The position numbers and the translations under genes are program-made. Positions 1-12,000 of a stretch of DNA of 64,000 nucleotides are shown piece after piece. Where the stretch lies: positions 11,812,940 through 11,876,939 of the forward strand of contig JAKSZU010000016.1 in assembly GCA_026018925.1 (NCBI GenBank). Reading direction: 5' to 3'. The notes under the pieces are model-generated. The model made no database searches. It saw only the letters and a list, made by a program, of their open reading frames with translations, and was not told the origin of the DNA. The first letter of the stretch is position 1. Each line of letters opens with the position of its first letter. Origin of the DNA: Tupaia tana (taxonomy: Eukaryota > Chordata > Mammalia > Scandentia > Tupaiidae).

Positions 1-376
1 CCATGTAAGGTATCACCTTCATATGTCTCTCTCACACAACATATATCTGCAGACTGCTATCATTTAAAACTAGGCTCAGGAGTCTAATTATCTGTTATCC
101 CATGCTTTTTATGTTTTCTTGGTAAAACTTTCAATTAATCTTGTTGATTACTATGTATTGTTTTTGTCTTGATTACTATGTATTTTATAAACAATTTAAA
201 AAATTCCTTTTGGAACAAGATAGTACCTGATAATTAAACAACAGAGTAATATATGCTTCCAACACAAAATTTCGAGTTTATTTTATAAATGTATGACAGA
301 GAGAGGTTGAATAAATTAATCAGTAATCACATTTCATTTTACTTTTCATCCCATGCATGTTAAGAATAAAACTACA

Positions 377-650
377 TGGGTCCAGCAGATAGCGTAATGG
401 CTACGTTGCTGGACTCCCATGTAGTTGACCGCGGTTCGAGTCCCGGACCTGGTGGCTTAAACTCAATGCTGGGTGCGTGTGCGTGCCCAAGGTCCTGAGA
501 GGAGAATGGAGGAGAAGGAATTGCAGCACGGCCATTACCCCGGTAGGTGATTTCTTGCTTTCTGTCTCTGTCTTTTTGGCAAGCGCACACGCCCTATAGC
601 AAAAACCTCTCAAAAAAAAAAAAAAAAAAAAAAAGAAAGAAAGAAGAAAA
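377..650 (+). mobile_element. tRNA-SINE, long form
   Basis: GGTCCAGCAGATAGCGTAATGG, B box GGTTCGAGTCC at 434, CCCTATAGCAAAAACCTCTC then poly-A to 634. Confidence 0.85.
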
Positions 651-655
651 CTACA

Positions 656-912
656 GAGACCAGCAAATGGTATAATGGTTATGTTGCTGGACTCTCACAT
701 GGTTGACCCTGGTTCGAGTCCTGGACCCAGCAGCTTAAGATTCACACCAGGTGCGAGTGCGTGCATGCCCAGAATCCCAAGAAGAGAATGAAAGAGAAGG
801 GATTGCAATGTGGACATCCCCCCAGGGGGTGATTTCTCGCTTTCTGTCTCTCTGTCTCTGTCTCTCTAGTAAGCACACACTCCCTATAGCAAAATTCTCT
901 TAAAAAAAAAAA
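656..912 (+). mobile_element. tRNA-SINE, long form
   Basis: GAGACCAGCAAATGGTATAATGG with intact B box (GGTTCGAGTCC); ends CCCTATAGCAAAATTCTCTT poly-A. Confidence 0.85.
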
Positions 913-999
913 CCTATATAATGTGTTTTTATATTCCAGGTTGATAAAAATGGTTATTTTTAGTGGAAATATAAATTAATATAAACTTTCCTTTCTTAA

Positions 1000-1218
1000 A
1001 AAATATTATTTATTTCTTCCATAAGCACAGAAGAGAAAGCGAGAAAGAACACTTTTGACAGGGTCCCAATGCCACAATCTGCCCCCATCCTAGTCAGCCC
1101 CAGATTACAAGCACATGTAAACCAGTGTATCAAGTCTGTGGATGTGAACCCAAAACCTTCCCATGTGAGTCAGCCTCTCTGAGCATCATGCTATACCACT
1201 GCACCACCACCTAGCTCC
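1000..1218 (-). mobile_element. Older tRNA-SINE, third family
   Basis: Minus strand starts GGAGCTAGGTGGTGGTGCAGTG and has GGTTTTGGGTTCACATCC in the B-box position; tail AAATAAATAATATTTTTT. Diverged from the two main forms. Confidence 0.55.
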
Positions 1219-1483
1219 AGAATAAATTTTCTTGAGTACTTAGAAATATTTATCAAAGACTTTTTTTAAAGTTCCTACTTTAATCAAATAATCTATATTG
1301 AAGAATTTACTCAAAGTGAACAATGAGAAATGTAGAAAAAGTTTTATATAAAATATGTCCCTAGCAGCATTAATTGTAATACAAATAAAATCTCAATATT
1401 TGATTTGTTAAATAAATGAGATTTCCATTTGCTGGACTTATATGTAGCCATTTAAACTCTTATTTTAAAGAATATGGGTTTAC

Positions 1484-1718
1484 TGAGCCAGCAAGGGGCA
1501 TGGTGGTTAAGGTGCTGGATCCTACATGGGCAACTGCATGATTTGAGTACTGGACCCAGCAGCTTGAGGAACACACTGGGTACATGTGTGAGAGTGTGCC
1601 CCAAATCCCAAGAGAATGGAGAAGGGACTGCGTTTGGCTATCCTTCCTGGGGCAAAATTTCTTACTCTCTATTGAGCACAAGCACCCTATAGCAAAAAAA
1701 AAAAAAAAAAAAAAAAAA
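1484..1718 (+). mobile_element. tRNA-SINE, long form, older subtype
   Basis: GAGCCAGCAAGGGGCATGGTGG head of the short form joined to the long-form tail CCCTATAGCAAAA; poly-A 1695-1718. Confidence 0.75.
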
Positions 1719-1880
1719 GGTTTTATGATTAGTAGACATATTCATAGTTAGGAACTTTGACTTGGTATATTATTTTCAAAAATTTCACATTCCATAAGAC
1801 TAAAAGGTTTTCATCCCTATAAACCCAGAAGGTAAGTCAGCAATTACAAAATTTTACCCATAAGTCTATAGTAAACAGTT

Positions 1881-2152
1881 TGGGCCAATTAGGTGGTGTA
1901 GTTGTTAAAACAGCTGGATCCCACATGGCTGACAGTAAGGTTCAACTCCAGGACCTGGCAGCTTGAAAAACACACCAGTCGCATATGCATGAGTTCCCAG
2001 AATCCCAAGAGGAAATGGGGAGAAGGAAATGAAACATAGCTGTCCCCCTCAGGGGAGTGATTTCTCACTCTCTCTCTCTGTCTTCCTGTGTGTGTGTGTC
2101 TCTCTCTTGCAAGTACATGTATCTCATAGCAAATAAGTAAATACATAAAGGA
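1881..2152 (+). mobile_element. tRNA-SINE, long form, diverged
   Basis: GGGCCAATTAGGTGGTGTAG head; CT and GT runs (2065-2107); ends 38 bp from the 3'-most visible ANKRD26 exon. Confidence 0.7.
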
Positions 2153-2190
2153 AATAGCTTGAACATTTCTTTAAAACTAAGATGTCATAC

Positions 2191-2404
2191 CGCAAACTGC
2201 AGAGTTCTTGTTCCCACTTCACCTTTTGATGCTCTAACTGTAACTTGAGCTCTTTGGTTTCTGACAGCTCCTTTTGTAGTCCACTAACCTTATTTTCCAG
2301 TTTTTTAATTTTTCCTATAAATTGTTCAGAGTGACTTTTTTTAAGTTCTGTTACTCTTTCAAATGAAAGAACTGGGTCCTGGGTTTTCATTTGATTACCA
2401 GAAT
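2191..2404 (-). CDS. ANKRD26: ANKRD26 exon, last visible (214 nt), start of main coiled coil
   Basis: Acceptor TCCCTGGTGCAG, donor GTATGA. It encodes (D)[18 protein letters not shown] and ends [10 protein letters not shown], phase 1 to 2. A regular heptad pattern ([20 protein letters not shown]) marks the coiled coil, which must continue left of the window. Confidence 0.84.
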
Positions 2405-5400
2405 CTGCACCAGGGAGAAAACAAGATAGAAATAAATACATGAGTGCTCTTTGTATATAAGTAACAGTGTATTTTCATATTCACCCACTTACACCATAAA
2501 CAAATATAAACTTCAAAAACTTCTTGGAAAGTACATGTGTATGACACAAAAACTATGTATGGATTTCAAAATTCTGGCACCAAAATAAACTCATACTATA
2601 ATTCCATTTTTCATGAACTTTTTGAAGTCTCCTTTATTACTAAATGCTTATAGTGGAAGACAGTTTACTAAGTACTTCAGATAAAACAAGTAAGATTCCT
2701 GCTCTTGTTTAGCTTAAAGTCTAGTGGAAAAGACAAATAAAATGACAAATATAAATTCAAACAGATGCTGTAAAAAAAATTCTATGAGCACAGAAGAGAA
2801 TCTGATCTACACGTAGGCCCAGAAAAGATATCTGTGCAGAAGCAACAGCTACACTGAGCAATAAAGGATGAGTGGGAAGCAGTTAAGCAAAGCAGGAAGA
2901 ACATTAACAGTCTAGCCATTGCCCAGCATGTGCTAAAAGCTCTACTGCAGTTTGCTTCCAGCCAAGATGGAGTCACAGGTAATGACTGACCTCCCTACCT
3001 GAAACAACCAAAACCCATACAAAACACATTCAACAATTTTCGAGACAATGAACTTCAGACAAAAACAATGATCTCTGAAAGATGAGAAACAAACAAAACA
3101 AACCTTACAAATACTCCAGCTTCTTGCCTTGAGAGAGTTTCCAGGCCATAACCCAGAAACTGAGGAAATCTGCCAGATTCTGTGCGCTCAGATGAGGAAA
3201 CTTAAGAGACTTGTCAAACCAAGAATGAGATCACAGCACAGAACAATGGGGAGGAGAGAGCAGAGAGCTACAGAGGGCCCACCTGGGTATTTAGCAGAGT
3301 AATGAACAGTGTATGTGTGCCAAGAAACTACTCAAGAAGATGAAGGAAAAGGTATCTGAAAAGATTAGTCTGGTGCCTGGTCCTCACATGGTGCCAGGAA
3401 AGAGCATCCGTTCTCTCGATCAAGCTAGGAAATTGATCATTCACAGCACAATCAATGGAATTTTCAGAAGTCTTGGTTTGGTGGTAGGAAATTAGCCCCA
3501 GGTGGAGCACTGCTGTAATCTACCTAATAAATCATAAAAGCTAGACCAGAGAGAATCAATCGGTTTATAAGTAACTTAACTATATCCCAAAATAATGCTC
3601 AAGAATATAAGTAAAGGCATGTGAGATATTTTTAAAAAGCCAAATTATGCTTGTAGAGATGCAAATTACAACATCAGGGATGAAAACTACACTGGATAGA
3701 AATAAATATAGATTACACATCATGGAAAAAAACCTATAAATTTGAACTAACAGTAAAATGTGAAAAAACTTCAAGTAGCTAATATGGTGTAGGAGTCTTC
3801 AAAAAGTTCATGAAAAATGTGTATTATTAAAAATATATGCATAGGGACCAGCAGTTAGCGTAACGGCTATGTTGCTGGACTCCCATGTAGTCAACCATGG
3901 TTTGAGTCCTGGACCCGGTGGCTAAACTCAAGTCAGGCGTGTGCGCACACGTGTGTGTGCCTAGGATCCTGAGAGGAGAACGGAGAGGGGATTGCGGCGT
4001 GGCCATCCCCCTAGGGGATGATTTCTCGCTTTCTGTCTCTCTGTTTCTGTCTTTCTGGTGAGCACACGCGCCCTATAGCAAAAACCTCTCAAAAAAAGAA
4101 GAGATATAGAAGAAAACTTGAGCGGAGAGGGTCATAGATATGGCGGCCATTAGGATGGGAAAGCTGACAACCACACCTGCAGGTCTAATGTACACATCTA
4201 TAAGTGTATATGCAGCCAAAGAAGAGGAATCCAGAAAGCAGCTAGTGAAACCAGAGCAGCTCCCCATATATACTGTACCACCTCTCCAATCTAAATATGT
4301 TGAAGAGCAGCCTGGTCGTTTACAAAGAGGCTTTGCTTCCATCCGCACTACAACTAGTCATTATATTGGCTGTGCAAGGGTGGGTGTTTATATCTTTGTG
4401 AAAAATGGGATAATGGATACAGTACAGTTTGGAAAAGATGCATATGTCTATCTGAAGAATCCTCCTCGAGATTTTCTTCCGAAAATGGGAGTGATTACCG
4501 TTTCAGGATTGGTGGGCTTTGTTTCAGCGAAAAAAGGACCTAGGTTCAAGAGAATTGCTTATCCACTGGGACTGGCCACTTTAGGAGCAACTGTTTGCTA
4601 TCCAGTTCAGTCAGTATTACTGTTCAGTCAGTAATAATTGCAAAGGTAACCGGAAAAAAGGCATATGATACAAGTCAGCAAATTTATGAAGCAGTTAGAT
4701 CACTATGGACAAAAAGAAACCACAAAGAGTCACTTCCTGAACCTAAAGAAAAAACTAAGCTAGGAAGCTCGGCTAAAATAGAAACACCTGCAGAAACAAC
4801 TCATCACCTGAAAGATTCAATACCTTTGCCAGGAGAACTCAGCTCTGAAGTAAAGACCAAATCAGAATCAATCTCAGGTGCTACACAGTTTATGCCTGAC
4901 CCCAAGCTCATGGATCACGGGCAGTCCCATCCAGAAGATGTAGGTATGTACAGTACTAGAAGCTGAAAACGACTGCATAGAGACTGCACAGAGAACTACA
5001 AGATGTGTGAAGCTGCAAATGATGATGAAAAAAATCATGTAATGGGTAACTGCCATATAGAGTATAACTAAAGTTTTTCCATTACATTTTCAAATATAAA
5101 GTTTGACCAATCACATATGTGATTAAAATACAAGCTATTAATACAATCCAAATAATATGAAATGATTGATAAGGAGACACAGGTAGAAGTATTAGAATGC
5201 ATTTGACTTTTAAAGGTATTGATTAAAAATCAAAACAGAATGAATGAAGATATAAATACCAATGAGACTAAAATCTGATAATCCCTATGTATATGTATGT
5301 ATATGGCATACATATATACACACAAATATACATTTATATCTGTTCTAGCTTTTCTGAATTTATGTCAGTTAAATTAGATTGATGTGCGGAAAGATGTGTT

Positions 5401-5998
5401 TCCCCTTTTTTTGATTTCTCAGAGCTGGAATAAAATATACATATTTTACAGCAAAAAAAAAAAAAAGAGATATACATAAATTTTGAGGCTGGCAGGCAAC
5501 GTGGTGGTTAAAGGTGCTGGATTCCCATAAGGCCGATCGCGGTTCGAGTCCTGGAGTTGGCAGCTTGCTTTCTCACTTTCCCTCTCTCTCTCTTACTCTC
5601 TCACTCTGACCCTCTCTGGCCAAATTAAAATAAATAATGTTAAATAAAATAATTTTTTTTAAAAAAAGATATGCATGGATTTCAAATTTTTTTACACCAA
5701 AATAAACTCATTATTTCAATTTAAATTTTCTACCAATTTTTTGAGGTTTCCTCATATAACACCTCAAAAAAGTTAAAAGAGAGCATGATAGGAGTATGGA
5801 TGTAAAAATTCAATCAATTTTTGAAGCAAAGGGCTGCTCTGTGGTGCACTGAAAATATGCTAGTCAAGAGAAGCTGGATCCTATACAGTTCAATCCCTAG
5901 CCTCGTTGGCCTTACAATGCTGAGCACAGGCATAAGTGCTAAGATCTAATGGTCTGGGAGACTGGAGGAAGGGGATCCCAGCATGCTGGTAGAGTGTG

Positions 5999-6042
<44 letters not shown>

Positions 6043-9000
6043 GTGTGCAAAAATGCACTCTACTGAATTTAAAAAAAATGTCCAAAGTAAAAATATATCC
6101 TCCAGGGGGTCAGCAAGTGGTGTGGTGGTTAGGCTGCTAGACTCCCACATGGCCAACTATGGTTCAAGTTGTGGATCTGGTGGCTTAAGAATCATGCCAG
6201 GCTTGTGTGCATGACCAAAATCCCAAGGAGAATGAATCCCTCCTAGGGGGTAATTTCTTGCTTTCTGTCTCTCTGTCTCTTTTACAAGCACATGCACACT
6301 ATAGCAAAAATCTCTCTAAAAAATTAAAAATGATATAAATAAAAATATATAATTATGGTTGCAGAGTAGACCATGGTTTAGAAAGGTACACTAACAAGGA
6401 ACAGTTCTAAGGGTAACAGCAGTATTCCAGGAGAGGGAGATGATGGCATCTCCTATGCCTTGGGGAAAGGCACAGGAGAGAAGCAGGGTCAACGAAAAGA
6501 CTGAGAGTGCCAATCACACCGAGAAGGACAGTGAAACCATCTCAGCTTTCTGGTTCAAGTCCCAGACCTGGAGGCTTGCTTTCTCACTTTCCCTCCCTCT
6601 CTGGTGAGCGCACGTGCCCTATAGTAAATTACAATAATTTAAAAAATGATAATAAATAAAAATTTTAAAATAATTCTTTTTAAAATTTTTATTTATTATC
6701 ATTAGTTTTTCATTTGACCAGAGAGACAGAGAGGGAAAGTAAGAAAGCAAGCCACCAGGTCCAGGACTCCAACTGCAGTTGGCCATGTGGGAATCCAGTG
6801 CCTTAACCATCATGCCACCTGCCAGCCCCAAAGGAATAATTCTTTAAAACAAAGAAAGAAAGAAAAGAGGTTCTTTTTTTTTTCTTGAAGCCTTATAAAG
6901 ACATTTTTCTATAGCGTATTCAAAATTCCTCTGGCCAAAAGAACAATTTGATGACACAAAAATGAACCAACTGGGGTTGATTATCTAATATCTTTCTTTA
7001 CTAAGCAGCATTCAATAAACGACAGCTTTCACTCTACTTTAAAGCATACTTCCGTGGCAGACAGCACTATAACACTGAGCCCTGTGGTGCAGTGTGTGCA
7101 TACATTTCAATAAGCTACATGGAAAGGCCTTATATTTATGCAATGGTCCTACCTTTCGAGTTCATTCCAAGCATCGCAGAATTCATAAAATTAGAGTAAG
7201 GCAATTCATGATCCTCTGAGGCTGTTTCAGATGACTGAGTTAAGTCACTAAGGTCGTCCATAGAACTTATTTGGTTTTTGACCTATAAACAGATAATACT
7301 ACTTCAAAATGTCCCTAAAATGTTTATAGCATATACTAAATATACAGAAGTGATAATTACCCATCTTTTTATATGAGCAAAAACACAGATACTTCTTAAA
7401 AGAACTGACTTTGTCAGAAAGATACTTTTATCAATGGCTACTGTTTCATAATTATTTTTTCAGGGTAAATGTCTCTATAATGAAATAGTCTATACTTTTT
7501 CACTTTACATTTATTTTTTTTCAATACCAATAATATTTTAGATAATTTACTTTTTAGCAATACCTTGTCTTTTTTCATAGATGTTTTCTGTGTAGGCCTA
7601 AAAAAAAAATTTCAGACAAATATTAAATATGTAAAATACAGAGAATATATAAAACCTTTTTTTCTCTTTTAAAGAGATTATTACCTTAAGACATATGTGC
7701 TCACTAGAGAGAGACAGAGACAGTGAGAAGGAAAGTGAGAAATCCCCAGGGGGGATGGTTACACTGTAATCCATTCTCCCTTCATTCAACACCCAGGATC
7801 TTGGACACACATGCACACATGCCTGGCGTGATTTTCAAGCCACTGGGGTCTGGGACTCAAAAAGCGGTTAGCCATGTGGCAGTGACTTAACCACTATACC
7901 ATCTGCTGGTCCCAAAATCTTGTTTTTATTTTTTTTTTAAGTTTTTGACATAGTGAGTTTGTGCTCACTGGAGAGTAACCGAAATGTGAGAGGGAAAGTG
8001 AGAAATCACCTCCAGAGGGAATGGCCACACCACAATCTCTTTTTCTCCATTTTCCTTCTGGGATTTTGGACACGCACACACATGTACCCCGCTTGATTTT
8101 CAAGCCGTCGGGTCTAAGAATTGAACTGTGGTTAACCATGTAGGAGTCTAGTGCCTTAACCACCATGCTACATGCTGGCCCCTATAAAACTATTTTTTAA
8201 TAAAAAATGTCTACACTTGTTTATTTTTCTAATCCATAAGGTCTACAGGTAATTTAAAATACAATAATTTCCACAGAGGAGGACTAGCCTATAAACACTA
8301 AGAGTAACATAAAAGGATAAAGAAAATATACTAAGGGGCCAGCAGGTAGCATGGAGTTAGGGTGCTGGATCCCACATGGCAGACTGCGTGGTTCAAAGCC
8401 CAGACCTGGCAGCCTGAAATCACACCAGATGCATGTGTGTGCATGCCAGAAATCCAGAGAGGAGACAGTCTGGTGAGTGCACATGCCTATGGCAAAAAAA
8501 AAAAAAAAAAGTAAAAAGACTCTATATCTAGGCCATTTTGGAAATCTGCTTGCAATAAACTAAAGGTTATTTTTATTTTTTCTTTTTCCCACATAAATGC
8601 ATCAACAGAGGCCGGCAGGTGGCATGGTGGTTAAGGGTGCTGACTCCAATGTGGCCGACTGCAGTTTGAGTCCCGGACCTGGCGGCTTGCTTCTTCACTC
8701 TCTCTCTCTCTAGTTCTGTTCCTCTTTGCTCAAATCAAAGTAAATAAGTAAAGTTAAATAAAATAATTCTTAAAAAGAAAAGAAATACATCAACAAACAT
8801 TCATCTGTTCAACTGTTGTTTCAAACATTAAAAATACTGAATACAAAATACATATTACTGACACTACTGGTACAAGGAAACATGGTTTACTATACTTGAG
8901 AACTTAATGAGTGGAAAGTAATAATCCATGACAGTGTGTCTATAGTTTACTTTTTTACTGCACATAAAACAAAATCCTCCTCTTTTCACCAGAATCTAAA

Positions 9001-12000
9001 TAATTAAGTTAATACAATTCATATTTTAGAGTACCTTACAAAATAATAGCTATTCATGATGATACTGTCAAAGGTACTATAATATATAAACTCATCAAGG
9101 AGGATTAAATTCTATTTGGTCTTGGAGCCAGCAGGTAATATGGAGGATCCCACATGGCAATCTACACAGTTCAAGTCTCAGTCCCAGTGCCTTGAAGAAT
9201 ATGCTGGGCACATGTTTATGAGTGCCCAAAATCCTGAGGAGAATATAGGAGAAGGGATTATGGCATGGTCACCTCTCTGGGATATGTTTTCTCACACTTC
9301 CCGACTCTCGTCTCTCTCTGGTGAGCCCACATGCCCTATAAAAAAAAAAGAAAGAAAAAATTTTATTCAGTCTGGTTTTAAGTATTTGTATGTTTATTAT
9401 TATATTTTTAAATTATTTATTTATTTATTTATTTTTAAGTTTGCAATAGGACACATGCACTCACCAGAGACAGAGAAAGAGGGAAAGTGAGAAGGCAAGC
9501 CACCAGGTCCGAGACTCGAACTGTGGTTGGCCATGTGGGAGTCCAGCACCTTAAACACCATGCCACCTGCTGGTCCCATTATTACATTTTTAAAAAAAAA
9601 TCTATGGATGATAGTTTAACTTTTAGGTTATTATTTTTATGTTGAAGTACATTAGGATATTCCATTTTTTGAACTAATTCTGAATGAATGCCCTTTTACC
9701 ATAAAACTATACATGAATAGAAGTTTTAATAACAATTATTAGGAGTTTACTATAAATATTTAAAAGATAATATATTAAGTCTTCTAATAAGGCAAACAAA
9801 TTTAAATTTAATAAATATACCCTTCTCTATTGGATCATTTCCAACAGCACACAAACATACTCTAGAAGCATCTGTTTTACAATTTAAAAAAGCAGGAAAT
9901 CAGGTTTCCATGGTAACTACTGAAACTGCTCCCTGTTAAGGACACTTGCATTCATTTTAATCAACTTTTCAATAGCACCAACAGTTGAGTAGCCTCTTGT
10001 TTGGCCTGAGGACTACATTATTCTGGTTTATTTCTAGAAAAAGTATTACTGCTAATATTCCTTCACGGGGAATCAAAAATTATAGGCTTTACCTTTCTTC
10101 TTCCTGCTTTATTTCACGTAAACTGTTGGTGTCATTCATGCACAGTAGACCACCAGCTGGTGAATCGGGTTTCTCCAACACTCGTGCAGCCATACTGTCT
10201 TCTGAGGTCCATTTCTCATTTTCATTGCTGCTGTTTTCCTTCATAGGCAAAGCAGAACTGCTACTTTAAAAAAATCCATTAAAAAGGTCATTGGTTTCTA
10301 GTAATTCTACTGACAAATAAAAAATCCAATTTTTGTAAAATCCTAAATTTTTCCCATGTTAATTCATTCACTAATTTAAAAAACAATTATGGAGGGTCCA
10401 CCGGGCTGGCGGGACGAACTACAGCGCCCGCCATGGAGGAGTCGAGGGAGCCCCCGCTGGATGCTAAATCCAAGGTCACCAACTAGCTCATAGATTTTCA
10501 GTGGAAACTGGGGATGGCTGTGAGCTCCGACAGTTGCAGATCTCTTAAATATTCCTATGTGGCAGTGATGCTAAAAGTGGTGGATCATTCAGGGCAAGTA
10601 AAGAACAAGTGCTTTGAAATGACAATTCCACAGTTTCAGAATTTCTACCGACAGCGCAAGGAAATCGCTGCAGTTATTGACACTGTCTGAAAGCTTGCCT
10701 CTCTGGCAAGCACATGCACCTTATTGCAAAAAATCTCTCTCTCTCTCAAAAAAAAGAGGGAACCAGCAGATGGCATAATAGTTATGCCACAGAACTCCAA
10801 CGTAGTTGACTACGGTTTGAGTCCTAGACCCCACAGCTTGAAACTCACACCGGGCGTGTCCATGCATGCCCAAAATCCCAAGAGGAGAATGGAAGAGAAG
10901 GGATTGTGGTGTGGCCATCTCCCTGGGAAATGATTTCTTGCTTTCTATCTCTCTATCTCTGACTTTTCCATGAGCACACGTGCCCTATAGCAAAAATCTC
11001 TCTCTCTCAAAAAGAAAAAATAAAAAAAGAGCGAGAACAGAATGTGAGCACAAAGATTAGACACAGGGAGTATAGGTGCTCCTCCAGAACTTTAAAGTAT
11101 AAAACTCAGGGAAGCTAGTACTGGAGATGAACGCTACACTACACGGCCATGTTATGCCAGAAGGCTGGAGATCACCACCTACCAGGAATGACTATAAGAT
11201 AAGGGAGTAATACAGATTAGTGCTATCATTTTTGTTTTTATTTTCATATATAATAGTATTTCATTTAAATACAGTTCTTAAAATAGTATGAGGTATATAT
11301 AACATAAAAAAAAACTGAGGAAATACTCTGGGGGGGTCTTATTTTTTAAATACCTAATTGTCATTATATATCGTTCAATAAAGCAATAGTCTAAACATTT
11401 ATAATTTTAAAATAAAATGACTCAATAATTTTTGTACGCATTTAGCGTAGTCCTAATCCTAATATAAATAGAACATGGTAATTACTTTATGGAGTAAACA
11501 ACATGTACAAGAACATCACGATTACATACCTACATAAATTTACAAAAAGACTTATACTTCCCACTAGAGATTATGATGTTAGGAGTTGAGTATGAGTCCA
11601 TAAAAGTACCAAAACAAAAGGAAAACTAAAAATTATTCACCAAAAAAAGTTATGTAAATAACTCTTCATTAAGACTAAACATCTAAGACAAGAAGAAATT
11701 GTCCTGACAACAATCATTAAATAATTCTTTTTTAACCCAAACTTTAAACTTCAAAAATAAGTCTATAATTCAAGAATATGAAACAGCTTTCACTTTTTTT
11801 TAAGAGAGGTTTTTGCTATAGGGCACGTGCACTTGCCAGAAAGAGAGAGACAGAGACAGAAAGCAAGAAATCACCCCCCAGGGGGGATGGCCACACTGCA
11901 ATCACTTCTCCTTTATTCTCCTCTTGGGGTCTTGAGCACGCACGCACACACGCCTGGCGTGAGTTTAAGTCACTGGGTCCGGGACTCGAACTGTAGTCGA

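Larger units (their letters stand above)
3791..5752 (+). mobile_element. mariner-like MITE, copy 2, split by nested insertions
   Basis: Left end AGGAGTCTTCAAAAAGTTCATG (3791-3843), right part GGATTTCAAATTTTTTTACACC to TTTTTTGAGGTTTCCT (5669-5752). About 1.8 kb of SINE, APOOL retrocopy and SINE lie between the halves; ATATGCAT is repeated at 3835-3842 and 5669-5676. Confidence 0.6.

Noticed and set aside
3313-3510. 60-codon ORFs on both strands
   Set aside because: Inside an L1M-like 5'UTR fragment; no known domain.
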